In this document: one piece after another, positions 16,164 to 24,550 of the stretch
Layout: each line of letters opens with the position of its first letter
Position numbering within the stretch: position 1 is the stretch's first letter
Source of the DNA: JAQVXR01 sp050945755
Lineage (GTDB): Bacteria; Bacillota; Dehalobacteriia; Dehalobacteriales; Dehalobacteriaceae
Length of the DNA: 45,173 nucleotides
Direction: 5' to 3'
Assembly: GCA_050945755.1 (NCBI GenBank)
Contig: JBMNTN010000013.1
Span: 1-45,173 of the forward strand
The notes under the pieces: model-generated
What the model was told of the DNA's origin: nothing
What the model saw: only the letters and a program-made list of their open reading frames with translations
Database searches by the model: none
Translations under genes and position numbers: made by a program

Positions 16164-17651
16164 ATGCATCATTGGTGGAAGTTGATTAATAGAATGCTTT
16201 TTTTTGCGATGTTGTTGATTCTTACCGTTTCAGCAGGGATAGCTCAAGCAGAAGACAGTTCAGGTAAGGTAAAAGTATACTTAGCCGGTGAGGAAATTAT
16301 TTTCGATACCGAACCAAGGATTGAAAAGGGAAGGGTGTTGGTACCCTTTCGTGCTGTTTTTGAGTCCTTAGGAGGAAAGGTTCAGTGGAAACCGCAGGTA
16401 AAAACGGTGGTCGCCCGCTATGGCCTGATTGACTTAAGATTGCAAGTAGGTAGTAAGTTGGCTCGGCGCGGCAACGAAAATATTTCACTGGATGTCCCGG
16501 CAAGAATTATTCAGGGGCGGACGATGGTCCCCCTCCGGTTTATCAGTGAAAGCCTTTTTTCTGCCCAGGTCCAATGGCACAGTAAAGAGCGGACAGTAGA
16601 TATTTCCCCTCCCCAAACAGGAGATCTTACACCTCTTTCCCAGTCTTTGAGAATGGCCGTTCAAGGAAAGAAGACAGGAGAACTGGCAGATATCTCTGGC
16701 GTGGATATTATACGTGTTCCGGAAATTATCCCAAAAAGAAGCAAGTCAATTAGAGATGTGACGCTCCTTTTTTCCGATTCACCGGAATATGTGGGAAAGC
16801 CTGGTGTAACCTACCGGGGAAGAGGTGAGGGAGACATCCGGTTGGTCTACTACCATATTAATCAACTGGGCAAATCTGCTCGCCTGGCTCTTGTCGCATA
16901 TAACCCGGGGAACGAACCGGCTCGAATTGAAATCAGAAGGTATGCTAACGGTGACCAGATCTCTAATCGCCGCAACTGGCAGGAATTAGGGGCGGCTGTC
17001 ACATTGGACTACCTCCGGCAGGAAAAGGATACTCCCGTAGAAATTTGGCAATTGTCGGCGAAAGATAGCATCATTCTTAACCCGGACAGTGTCAGTTACT
17101 TAAACGGAGAATTGTTGCATGGCATTATGGATCTCTATACAGACCATGAACTGGAATTTAGCTTTATCATGCTTCCGGAAGAAGATTTTAATGATATACC
17201 TCAAAAAGCCCGGGGACCTGTCCTTGCTTCTGACGGACGTCATGACCGTGGTACTTTTCCTAACGGGAATCAATTTCTCCAAGTAACTTTTGACGGTCAG
17301 GTTTCCGGTTTAATGATCGGCGATGGGTTTTCCGACCCGGTTTTGGAAGGAAGAGATGAACCATCCGGGCTAAAGGCCACTTTATTGGGTAATTATGGCA
17401 CCCATTATCGATTGCATGCGGAATTTACTCAGCCGGGAACTGCTTTTCTGGTTCCTGTCGGCGGGGACAGTTTCAGCGGAGGAGTAGCCGTTCCCCAGGG
17501 TGTACTGCCATTATTACAGTGTCCAACTTTCTCCCGGGCTTTGATTCTTGGTCATTTTAAAAGCGGCGACCAAGTGGAATGGACTTTTATGCCGCCGGGT
17601 GGTTCAAATTTACCGGTGATCATCGGTTTTGTTCCCACCCAAGAAAAATGA
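16164..17651 (+). CDS. Secreted protein with copper amine oxidase N-terminal-like domain
   Basis: A 495-residue exported protein with a signal peptide (FFAMLLILTVSAGIAQA, cleavage before EDSSG). Residues about 35-150 form the copper-amine-oxidase-N domain: VYLAGEEIIFDTEPRIEKGRVLVPFRAVFESLGGKVQW and the second half ARIIQGRTMVPLRFISESL. In Firmicutes this domain is a common non-catalytic surface module. The remaining 340 residues are beta-rich and not recognised; no catalytic motif is evident. It follows the SLH gene and may work at the same cell surface. ATG 16164 has GGGAGTGA about 12 bases upstream, a long spacing. Confidence 0.8.
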   Translation: MHHWWKLINRMLFFAMLLILTVSAGIAQAEDSSGKVKVYLAGEEIIFDTEPRIEKGRVLVPFRAVFESLGGKVQWKPQVKTVVARYGLIDLRLQVGSKLARRGNENISLDVPARIIQGRTMVPLRFISESLFSAQVQWHSKERTVDISPPQTGDLTPLSQSLRMAVQGKKTGELADISGVDIIRVPEIIPKRSKSIRDVTLLFSDSPEYVGKPGVTYRGRGEGDIRLVYYHINQLGKSARLALVAYNPGNEPARIEIRRYANGDQISNRRNWQELGAAVTLDYLRQEKDTPVEIWQLSAKDSIILNPDSVSYLNGELLHGIMDLYTDHELEFSFIMLPEEDFNDIPQKARGPVLASDGRHDRGTFPNGNQFLQVTFDGQVSGLMIGDGFSDPVLEGRDEPSGLKATLLGNYGTHYRLHAEFTQPGTAFLVPVGGDSFSGGVAVPQGVLPLLQCPTFSRALILGHFKSGDQVEWTFMPPGGSNLPVIIGFVPTQEK

Positions 17652-17755
17652 TGAGATTAACGCTGCTGGGGTCAAAAAATCTAACTGGTATAAAAACGAT
17701 CACATTCTGGGTAGCTTATCGATAGCTAGTCTTTTTATCCGATAGCTAGCTAACA

Positions 17756-17795
17756 GTTCTAAGAATCTCTCTTCTTCTAAGAGGGAGATAAGAAC
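17756..17795. other. Stem-loop in the leader of the glutamate-synthase-like gene
   Basis: GTTCT/AGAAC (17756-17760 with 17791-17795), ATCTC/GAGAT (17765-17769 with 17785-17789) and TCTT/AAGA (17770-17773 with 17779-17782) stack into one interrupted hairpin. Just upstream the sequence GATAGCTAG occurs twice (about 17721-17729 and 17741-17749), and a possible extended -10 (TGGTATAAA) is at about 17686-17694. A structured 5' leader is possible; it matches no riboswitch I recognise. Confidence 0.45.
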
Positions 17796-17841
17796 TTTGT
17801 ATATCTGGGATCTTTTTTAGCAGGGGAAAAGACAACAGGAT

Positions 17842-19248
17842 GTGGTGCGTGTGAATTTTCTTTCAAACCGGGGAAAGGTTTTAATGACTGCTGTTGCAGG
17901 GACGATTTTTGGTTATTATGGGGCAAAATGGACAGGGAGAAAGCTTGTTAATACTATAGCCGATTCCTCTATTCGGACAATCATGACTGATTCCTATGAC
18001 GAAAATTTTTGGGAATTTATTTCTGCTTCTAACAGGGTAGGTCAGCAGGTAATCGTGGAAACCAATATGAGAGCAGAGGAAGGAACATTAATTAACAGGC
18101 CGTTAGGCTCGCCGAAAAAATTTCCTTCTTTGGAACAACTGATGTTTAATATTGCCCAATTTCATCCTTTCCCAACACCATTGGAGACGCCAGTCGATGT
18201 TTCAGTTTCCATTGGGAAAAAGGCAAAGAAACCGTTTACCATCAGTCTGCCGATGATGGTATCCGGAATGGCCTACGGAGAGGCTCTCAGTGCTGATGCC
18301 AAATGGGCATTGGCGAAAGGCGCCGCCCTGGCAAAGACCGCTTCTTGTTCCGGCGAGGGTCCGTTTTTACCGGTGGAAAGGGATGCAGCCGATCTATATA
18401 TCTATATGTTCAACCGTGGGGATTGGGGTAAAGACGAGGAAATTATTCAAAATTCTACAGCCATTGAGATCCAGTTTGGCCAGGGTGCTCTCGGGGGAGC
18501 CGGCCACGTGGTTCCTGCCAAGCAGATAGATAAAAACTTACGTAGGTATTTTAAATTTCCCAAAGGAAAGGACGCGGTGGTTCATTCGCAGCAACCAAAT
18601 GTGACAGATGTAGAGGATCTTCCTAAATTAATTAATGAGCTGCAAACGATAAGCGGCGGAGTTCCCATTGGGGCAAAAATTGGGGCGGGCAAATGGTTGG
18701 AAAAAGATTTGGAAGCATTATGCCATGCGGGAATCGATTATATCGTACTTGACGGGGCGGGGGCTGCCACCAAAGGTGCACCGCCGATTTTACAGGATGA
18801 CTTTGGGGTGCCCACCGTTTTTGCCGTGCCCCGAGCGGCACAATGGCTGGAGAAAAACGGTTTTCAAAAAAGTGTTTCTTTAATTGCCAGCGGAAAGATT
18901 AGAACACCCGGTGATGCTTTAAAAGCAGTTGCTCTCGGGGCTGATGCCTGTTATATTGGTTCTATTGCTTTATTTGCTATGTCTCATGACCAGGTCTTAA
19001 AAGCGATGCCTTTTGAACCTCCTACCCAGGTGGTATGGTATGATGGGAAATTTGCCGGTAAATTTAATAAGCAAAAAGCAGCTCAAGCATTGTACAAATT
19101 TTTTCTTTCCTGTAAAGAAGAATTGGAAGTTGGATTAAGGGCATTGGGAAAAACAACTTTAAATGATGTGACTAAAAATGATTTGTTTGCCCTTGATGAG
19201 ACAATTGCCAGAGGAGTAGGAGTGCCGATGGCTTATGATCAATGCTGA
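17842..19248 (+). CDS. FMN-binding glutamate synthase-family protein (GltB central-domain type)
   Basis: A 468-residue protein with a short N-terminal hydrophobic stretch (about residues 12-27), then a TIM-barrel FMN/glutamate-synthase domain: PMMVSGMAYGEALSADAKWALAKGAALAKTASCSGEGP, FQFGQGALGG-like IQFGQGALGGAGH, PIGAKIGAGKWLEKDLEAL, DYIVLDGAGAATKGAPP and the Gly-rich ADACYIGSIALFAM. Unlike GltB it lacks the glutaminase domain and the canonical Cys cluster, so it is not a full glutamate synthase; the substrate of this stand-alone group is uncertain. GTG 17842 is one option and GTG 17851, behind GGATGTGG, is another. No operon partner. Confidence 0.85.
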   Translation: MVRVNFLSNRGKVLMTAVAGTIFGYYGAKWTGRKLVNTIADSSIRTIMTDSYDENFWEFISASNRVGQQVIVETNMRAEEGTLINRPLGSPKKFPSLEQLMFNIAQFHPFPTPLETPVDVSVSIGKKAKKPFTISLPMMVSGMAYGEALSADAKWALAKGAALAKTASCSGEGPFLPVERDAADLYIYMFNRGDWGKDEEIIQNSTAIEIQFGQGALGGAGHVVPAKQIDKNLRRYFKFPKGKDAVVHSQQPNVTDVEDLPKLINELQTISGGVPIGAKIGAGKWLEKDLEALCHAGIDYIVLDGAGAATKGAPPILQDDFGVPTVFAVPRAAQWLEKNGFQKSVSLIASGKIRTPGDALKAVALGADACYIGSIALFAMSHDQVLKAMPFEPPTQVVWYDGKFAGKFNKQKAAQALYKFFLSCKEELEVGLRALGKTTLNDVTKNDLFALDETIARGVGVPMAYDQC

Positions 19249-19319
19249 GCTTTTTGAAATTATAATTTTGGAAATATAAAAAGATGATTTGTATGGACAA
19301 AGAAAATATTCCCCAACTA

Positions 19320-19793
19320 CTATCTGCGTAATGTAGCAATTAACCGTTTGGGGTAGATTAATAAATCCAGAGCGTCACAAATATTTTTTACGATTAAATC
19401 CGCACCCGTCAATGCATTGATGCACAGTCCTTCGTCTCCCAGTACTGAAATTCCTAATTCGCATGCTTCCAACATGGCGACATCGTTGGCTCCGTTTCCG
19501 ATGCCGACGACAGTTGCGGAACCAAGGGATTGGACAAATTTTTCTTTTTGAATATTGCCTAAAGTAGCGTTATCCAGGCAGTGTAATTGGACAGGTAGGT
19601 TTTCACATTCCTTGCTGCATGTACCAAAGGTATCAGCACTAACAATATAAATATCTAAATCTCGAGATAAGGTTTCCAGACGTTCCTTTACACCGGGAAT
19701 TAGCTTTCCGTCACAACTAATGGTTCCATTAAAATCCAGCACAAGAGAGTGCAACTCAAAGTTTTCCCAACCGGGAATTTGAAATTTTATCAT
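19320..19793 (-). CDS. HAD-superfamily protein, soluble P-type-ATPase-like
   Basis: A 157-residue HAD-fold protein. Motif I is DFNGTIS (the +2 acid is Asn instead of Asp), motif II is SAD, and motif IV is GNGANDVAML. This set matches the small stand-alone proteins similar to the catalytic domain of P-type ATPases (COG4087-like). The Asn at the general-acid position suggests that phosphatase turnover differs from classic HAD hydrolases. The ATG at 19793 has GAGGGGTGA upstream. An extended -10 (TGGTATACT on the minus strand, plus 19841-19849) lies upstream. Confidence 0.82.
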   Translation of the reverse strand: MIKFQIPGWENFELHSLVLDFNGTISCDGKLIPGVKERLETLSRDLDIYIVSADTFGTCSKECENLPVQLHCLDNATLGNIQKEKFVQSLGSATVVGIGNGANDVAMLEACELGISVLGDEGLCINALTGADLIVKNICDALDLLIYPKRLIATLRR

Positions 19794-19989
19794 GGTATCA
19801 CCCCTCTTAAAAGATTGGCAACCAATTTATGGTTAGTTACAGTATACCATAATAAACCAAGTTAAAAAACCGTATGGAAAAAAATAGAAATATTTATATT
19901 TGTGATTATATTCAGATTTCCTTCAGTAATCAATAATATAAGCGGAAGATGAGCGTTGTTTTAAGGATGTTTTTTGGATAAAATTAGCT

Positions 19990-20018
19990 TGACATTAAAA
20001 ATAATGATTACTATTATA
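19990..20018 (+). promoter_or_regulatory. Rubrerythrin promoter with PerR-like box
   Basis: TTGACA (19990-19995) and TATTAT (20013-20018) are 17 bases apart. The 15-base sequence TAATGATTACTATTA (20003-20017) lies in the spacer and overlaps the -10. By eye it agrees at 10 of 14 defined positions with the Bacillus PerR consensus TTATAATNATTATAA. Peroxide control of rubrerythrin is common in clostridia. The rest of 19794-20169 holds no gene. Confidence 0.62.
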
Positions 20019-20169
20019 TGATAATATACTAGAGGAATATATTTGTTGTTGTTGAAGATATTAGTAATATGTAAAAAACCGGCATAGGCAGTTAGATTTT
20101 GTCATCGCGACTAGTATTAATTTGGATGGACAATGAAAAAGCAAAAAATAAATTTAGGAGGTATGTTTA

Positions 20170-20706
20170 ATGAAAGAATTAAAAGGAACAAAGACGGAGC
20201 GGAATCTGCTTGATGCTTTTGCAGGCGAATCACAGGCGAGGAACAAGTATACATATTTTGCTTCAGTTGCCAAGAAGGAAGGCTACGAACAGATTGCTGC
20301 CTTATTTTTGGAAACTGCCGAAAATGAAAAGGAACATGCGAAAATCTGGCTGAAAAAGCTGAAAGGCATTGGAAATACCATTGAAAATTTAAAAGTAGCA
20401 GCAACAGGAGAAAATGACGAGTGGACAGGAATGTATCCTAAGATGGTTCAGGAAGCCCGGGAAGAAGGATTTGAAGAAATTGCACAATTGTTTGAAGGGG
20501 TAGCCAAAATCGAAAAGGAACATGAGGAACGTTTTAAAAAACTTTTAGAAAATATTGAAGACGGAAAGGTTTTTAGAAAGGATGACAAAGTTTATTGGAA
20601 ATGCCGGAACTGCGGCCATATCCACGAAGGAGCGGAAGCGCCTGAAGAATGCCCGGTATGTGCTCATCCCAAAGCTCATTTTGAAGTAATGGCTACTAAC
20701 TATTAA
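20170..20706 (+). CDS. rbr: Rubrerythrin
   Basis: A 178-residue non-haem iron peroxidase. The N-terminal ferritin-like di-iron domain shows Glu20 (AFAGESQARNKY), the ETAENEKEHA helix with Glu53 and His56, and the second EGVAKIEKEHEERF helix. The C-terminal rubredoxin domain has Cys145/Cys148 (CRNC) and Cys161/Cys164 (CPVC). Rubrerythrin reduces hydrogen peroxide with electrons from rubredoxin or NADH systems in anaerobes. RBS TTAGGAGG precedes ATG 20170. A strong terminator follows, so it is monocistronic. Confidence 0.97.
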   Translation: MKELKGTKTERNLLDAFAGESQARNKYTYFASVAKKEGYEQIAALFLETAENEKEHAKIWLKKLKGIGNTIENLKVAATGENDEWTGMYPKMVQEAREEGFEEIAQLFEGVAKIEKEHEERFKKLLENIEDGKVFRKDDKVYWKCRNCGHIHEGAEAPEECPVCAHPKAHFEVMATNY

Positions 20707-20721
20707 TATGATATATAAGAG

Positions 20722-20757
20722 AAAGTATCCTGTCTAATGAGACGGGATACTTTTTTA
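20722..20757 (+). terminator. Terminator after rubrerythrin
   Basis: A 14-base stem (20722-20735 with 20740-20753, one G-U pair), a four-base loop and six T residues. It separates the convergent rubrerythrin and hydrogenase genes. Confidence 0.93.
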
Positions 20758-20768
20758 AGTTATTTTGA

Positions 20769-22106
20769 TTACATTGTTTCTTCCGGAGGGTAGTATTTCT
20801 CGGGGATGTGGAGATCAATCTTTTCAGATGTTGTGTGCGTGGGTTTGTAGAATAATTCCATCCATTGCATAGCGGTAGAGTTTTCGAAGCTTTCCAACTG
20901 GGATGATCTTTGGGCAAAGTCCTTTACCAATTGAGCTGCTTCTTCAACGTCAATGATCGTACCGGGTCCCCCTACACATCCTCCGGGACATCCCATTCCC
21001 TCCATAAAATTTGCCTCAATTTTTCCTTCTTCAATCTCTCTTAACAGTTCACCGCACTGTTTCAAACCATTACCTTTCACCGGCTTAACAGTAATATTGG
21101 GATCAAATCTTCGCACGGCTCTGATGATGGCTTCCGTGACCCCGCCGGTATGGGCAAAAATTCTGCCGTCATGGGAAGCATCGTTGATTTCGGTTCTGCC
21201 CAAGGAACCGTCCAATTTTATTTCCGCTGCCTCCAAGAGAGCCTTTGTTTCTTTAAAGGTAAGTACACAGTCAACAGCAGGCTGGAGATCCGGCCGTTTT
21301 GCCTCATTTTTTTTGGCAATACAAGGGCCGATAAATACCACCCGGCAGTTTGGATCCTTTTTTTTCAGCATTCTGCCCATGGCAATCATCGGTGACACCG
21401 TAGGCGAAACCAGGTTTGCTACTTTGGGCCGCAACTTTTCGATAAATTTGATAAAAGCCGGGCAGCAGCAGGAAGTAATCATGAATTTTTTGTCTTGATG
21501 CATTCGTTCAACGAATTCTTCTGCTTCGTAAATGGTGGTGATATCAGCTGCCAATGCCACTTCATAGACTTCGGTAAATCCAAGTGATCTTAAGGCGGAC
21601 TTAAATATCTCGGGACTTACTTCCCGGCCGAATTGGCCGACAAAAGAGGGAGCCAAAATGGCATAGACCGGATGGATGGTACTTTGGAGAAGCATGGTGG
21701 CTACTTGAGCAAATTCTGAGCGGGCGACGATGGCGCCGGAAATGCAGGAATTAACACAATGACCGCATTCCACACACAAATCATGGTTGATTTTATGCAA
21801 ACCGGATTCTTCACAAGTAATTGCCCCAGTTGGGCAAACATGGCTGCAGGGCTGGGATTGAGGACTGCATTTTGGACAAATTTCCTCTAACATTTCCACC
21901 AGAGGAGGGTTTGTGTCCTGGGGAGTTTCCAAAAGATAATTTAAATGTCTTTCTACTAGCCGATAGGTCTCAGGGTCATTCTTTTTTTCCGGCAGGCATT
22001 CTTCAATAATTCCTCTGATTAGCTTATCCCGTTTTTTATCATTTCCTGCTTTAATGTGTTTGGCCAGGTTTACTAAAATATTATGGGTTATATCAATTCT
22101 GTTCAT
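20769..22106 (-). CDS. [FeFe]-hydrogenase-like protein, probably group B
   Basis: A 445-residue iron-sulfur protein. Residues 77-91 (CPKC...C...CP) and 111-121 (CVECGHCVNSC) form two 4Fe-4S ferredoxin clusters. The H-cluster domain shows motif 1 TSCCCP (211-216), motif 2 GPCIAKKNEA (Cys262) and motif 3 MEGMGCPGGCVGG (Cys373, Cys377), so the usual H-cluster ligands are present. Motif 1 has three consecutive Cys and Ala-Phe after Pro where many prototypical enzymes have Gly-Trp, which with the short modular N-terminus suggests the poorly characterised group B. The first 70 residues are helical and unassigned. No hydEFG maturases are in the window. The minus-strand ATG at 22106 is preceded by GGGGAG. 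Confidence 0.87.
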   Translation of the reverse strand: MNRIDITHNILVNLAKHIKAGNDKKRDKLIRGIIEECLPEKKNDPETYRLVERHLNYLLETPQDTNPPLVEMLEEICPKCSPQSQPCSHVCPTGAITCEESGLHKINHDLCVECGHCVNSCISGAIVARSEFAQVATMLLQSTIHPVYAILAPSFVGQFGREVSPEIFKSALRSLGFTEVYEVALAADITTIYEAEEFVERMHQDKKFMITSCCCPAFIKFIEKLRPKVANLVSPTVSPMIAMGRMLKKKDPNCRVVFIGPCIAKKNEAKRPDLQPAVDCVLTFKETKALLEAAEIKLDGSLGRTEINDASHDGRIFAHTGGVTEAIIRAVRRFDPNITVKPVKGNGLKQCGELLREIEEGKIEANFMEGMGCPGGCVGGPGTIIDVEEAAQLVKDFAQRSSQLESFENSTAMQWMELFYKPTHTTSEKIDLHIPEKYYPPEETM

Positions 22107-22204
22107 TTTTTACTCCCCGAAGAAAGTTCCTACCTACAATTTTTTGCTGGATCTTTGTTGGTTATTCCTGAAAATGTGTTTCATATGATATTTAGCCCGT
22201 AAAA

Positions 22205-22226
22205 CAAAAAGCCATGCTCGGCTTTG
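22205..22226 (-). terminator. Terminator of the DUF5685/DnaJ/membrane operon
   Basis: On the minus strand AAAGCC and GGCTTT form a six-pair stem around GAGCAT, followed by TT and then GTTTT. It lies about 22 bases beyond the last stop of the operon. Confidence 0.75.
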
Positions 22227-22247
22227 GGCATAGCTTGTGGCATAAAC

Positions 22248-22772
22248 TTAATTTTTTATGGTGGGTTTAATTCTATCCAGATAAAAGCGGATAAACAAGG
22301 TAAACACAAAGTCATAGACAAGAAAGAGCGGCTGTACTCCGATGATGATAAATGCCGGGTGAAAGGGAAGATGAATTTTAACAGCTAACAATATGGTGAC
22401 TGTTAAATAAGCCAAGAGAAAACCAATGTTCAATACCAAGAGCTTTAACACTGCTTCGAAAAACCGGTTATTTAAACCCTCAATCAGCGTTTTAAAAACT
22501 CCGTAGTGGCCTAATATTAATATGTAGGGGATTAAGCGCAGCTTCTGGGGAATGATGATTAAAGCCAGTAAGGATGTAGCTATGTAAAATATCCATCCGG
22601 CAGCAGTTCCGTATTCCAGAATCATCACGGCAATAAACACCGAACTTAGCCCGTACAAAAAAATTCGATTGGTGGGCAGAATGGTTGCTAAAAACAAAAC
22701 TATCAGTACACAGGCTGCTAAGATCCCTCCGTAAGCAGCTTTTCGGGCCGGAGAGTTTTTAACAACATTCAA
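22248..22772 (-). CDS. Hypothetical membrane protein, third gene of the DUF5685/DnaJ operon
   Basis: A 174-residue protein with five or six hydrophobic segments (for example GGILAACVLIVLFLATIL, LYGLSSVFIAVMIL, FYIATSLLALIII). It ends in a basic tail. I do not recognise a family. The start is set at minus-strand TTG 22772 because GGAGG lies eight bases upstream and this overlaps the J-domain gene by only 14 bases; the frame is open further upstream but would overlap that gene by about 160 bases. Coupling to the J-domain gene suggests a membrane partner for that chaperone. Confidence 0.72.
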   Translation of the reverse strand: MNVVKNSPARKAAYGGILAACVLIVLFLATILPTNRIFLYGLSSVFIAVMILEYGTAAGWIFYIATSLLALIIIPQKLRLIPYILILGHYGVFKTLIEGLNNRFFEAVLKLLVLNIGFLLAYLTVTILLAVKIHLPFHPAFIIIGVQPLFLVYDFVFTLFIRFYLDRIKPTIKN

Positions 22773-23373
22773 TGAGATCTCCTCCGCAACATTCACAGCA
22801 ACAGTCGGAACAAAAGAGGCAGGTACAAAGGTCGCAAAGACCACCCTGATTGTATCCCCGCTGGCGAGAGGCGGCTTGGTAATGCCGCTGAGACATATTA
22901 ATACTGTTCCAGGCGGCAGCATATTCCGGATTTCCCGGGTTCATGCGCATGGCGGTTTGAATATTGTCTGCGGCCTGTTGGTACCAACCTCTGTTTAGGG
23001 CAATTAACCCGTTGAGAAAATACCAGTCTGAATGGTTCCTGTCAAGGTTTTGGAGCAGGGCATAGGCAGCATCAAGATTTCCCGCCTGGATAAAGGCGCG
23101 TACTCTTTGGAACCCTTCATTGCTTTCACTGCGGTTCTGGTATCCCTGATGACTCTGGTATGATTGAGAACCGTTATGCGGGTTTTGGACATGATTCATC
23201 AAATAATTATATGCTTCATTAATTTCTTTCATTTTTTCTTCAGCCAAGTCGGATAAAGGATTATCCCGGTATTTATCAGGGTGATATTTTTTTACCAGTT
23301 CCCGGTAAGCGTCACGGATTTCTTCTTTGGTTGCATTCTCCCTGACACCAAGTATTTCGTAATAATTTTTCAT
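22759..23373 (-). CDS. J-domain protein with TPR-like middle and Cys-rich tail
   Basis: A 204-residue protein. Residues 1-60 are a J-domain with the HPD motif (KKYHPDKYRDN) that stimulates DnaK ATPase. A polar Gln/Ser/Asn linker follows (about 65-85). Residues about 88-165 look like two TPR-type helical repeats (AFIQAGNLDAAYALLQNL and GWYQQAADNIQTAMRMNPGN). The C-terminus is extremely Cys-rich: a dozen Cys in the last 25 residues, including LCDLC and CCCECC, probably metal-binding or lipid-modified. It is not the housekeeping DnaJ. The minus-strand ATG at 23373 has AAAGGAG upstream and overlaps the DUF5685 gene by 62 bases. Confidence 0.85.
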   Translation of the reverse strand: MKNYYEILGVRENATKEEIRDAYRELVKKYHPDKYRDNPLSDLAEEKMKEINEAYNYLMNHVQNPHNGSQSYQSHQGYQNRSESNEGFQRVRAFIQAGNLDAAYALLQNLDRNHSDWYFLNGLIALNRGWYQQAADNIQTAMRMNPGNPEYAAAWNSINMSQRHYQAASRQRGYNQGGLCDLCTCLFCSDCCCECCGGDLIECC

Positions 23374-24238
23374 TTCTTTTACAGCTCCTTTGATTTAAAA
23401 CACTTTCTGTTTGCTTCATCATGCCCAGATAAATAATGTTTTCCAGGATTCCCTTATTATTAGAGACATCAAGCAGTTCAAAAGACCGGCTGATTTGACT
23501 TAATGTGTAAGTGAGTAAGAATTCGACTTTGGGTTTAATGCTTTTTTGAAAAATATCCGATTCTTCTCCCTGATATCCGTAGGCATAAAGGTAAGGGTTG
23601 TATTTTTTCTTTTTTATATCCTCCGCTAAATCGTCATAGGCATCAATCAGGTAAATCCATTTGCCTAAGTTGTACCCCAGCCACTTTACTGCGCTGATTT
23701 CCCTTTTCGGACAGCCTTCCCCCGGGCATAGGTTTTCAAGAATTTTGGCAAAAGTATCAGCGGTTTGGTCAATATTTGCGCTCTTAGCTTTTTCTAAAAA
23801 AGATAATTCATTGGTTTTGGCAGAAATCAGTTCTGCAGTATCAGGGTGGAGATGGGCCGCTTTTTTGTAGGCTCTTTTAAGCATCTTCATTCCCACCCAG
23901 GAAACCGGGGAACGGTCATCGTTCCAATTATCCTTCAAGCTGTGATAGGCAAGAAGGATATTGATATCAGCGGCATAATTTACAAACGGATTGTCGGCAA
24001 TCATTAAGCGTTTCCGTAAAGGATGGGCTAAGCATCTCTCCTTTATCAGATGTTCTTCTGTTCGATGCCAAGAAGAAAGAAACAGGGCTAAAAATGTGGT
24101 GTCGAAGTTTAAAACAAGCCTTCCAAAATGTCCGTATCTTTTTTTTAATGCCCGGCACAGCCCGCAATAATATGCCCGGAAAAGATAGTATTCTTTTATT
24201 TTCAGTTCATCTTTGTGCACCTTAATGTATCCAAACAT
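23312..24238 (-). CDS. DUF5685 family protein
   Basis: A 308-residue soluble protein of the DUF5685 family: MFGYIKVHKDELKIKEYYLFRAYYCGLCRALKKRYG at the start, FDTTFLALFLSS, RCLAHP, YAADINILLAYHSLKDNW, and the conserved LGYNLGKWIYLIDAYDDLAEDIKKKKYNPYL. Function is unknown. Helical character and the DAYDD cluster recall metal-binding or prenyl-synthase-like helical folds, but that is speculation. Conserved Cys residues (CGLC, Cys69) suggest a metal site. It is the first gene of a three-gene operon with a J-domain protein and a membrane protein. The start is the minus-strand ATG at 24238. Confidence 0.85.
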   Translation of the reverse strand: MFGYIKVHKDELKIKEYYLFRAYYCGLCRALKKRYGHFGRLVLNFDTTFLALFLSSWHRTEEHLIKERCLAHPLRKRLMIADNPFVNYAADINILLAYHSLKDNWNDDRSPVSWVGMKMLKRAYKKAAHLHPDTAELISAKTNELSFLEKAKSANIDQTADTFAKILENLCPGEGCPKREISAVKWLGYNLGKWIYLIDAYDDLAEDIKKKKYNPYLYAYGYQGEESDIFQKSIKPKVEFLLTYTLSQISRSFELLDVSNNKGILENIIYLGMMKQTESVLNQRSCKRNEKLLRNTWCQGECNQRRNP

Positions 24239-24259
24239 AACTCCCTTATTTCGCGGTTA

Positions 24260-24276
24260 AGCAGGGATTTCCTGCT
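24260..24276. repeat. Short perfect inverted repeat upstream of the DUF5685 gene
   Basis: AGCAGG and CCTGCT (6-5-6) lie 22 bases upstream of the DUF5685 start, in its 5' leader. It could be an operator or leader hairpin. The surrounding 24277-24550 shows nothing else I can support. Confidence 0.4.
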
Positions 24277-24550
24277 GCAGGTATCAATTAAACATTGATC
24301 TTAAATTAAGTATATCATGGATAGAGGCCTTTACCCAGCAGATTTTGGTTTTTGCACAAGAAAAGGTGTTGCAGCAAAAAAGAATCGGTGATACGATATC
24401 CTTTATATAGGGCCGGTGGGTAAGAGCCCGGCATTTCATTATCTCGATATCTTAGGTGGTTCTCTCTGCAACACTTATTTTGGCGGGACCGAAATTTATC
24501 GAAGGTTTTTCTGGATGCAAAATAATAGATTATTTCTTGGGGGTACAGGT

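Noticed and set aside
20953..21498. Plus-strand 181-codon open frame
   Set aside because: It lies entirely opposite the hydrogenase gene, whose motifs are intact on the minus strand.
22248..22922. Longer version of the membrane protein starting at 22922
   Set aside because: It would overlap the J-domain gene by about 160 bases and has no RBS there; TTG 22772 follows a strong GGAGG.
24400..24480. Possible T-box element
   Set aside because: A GGTGG stretch is present, but the T-box consensus, specifier loop and terminator are missing.
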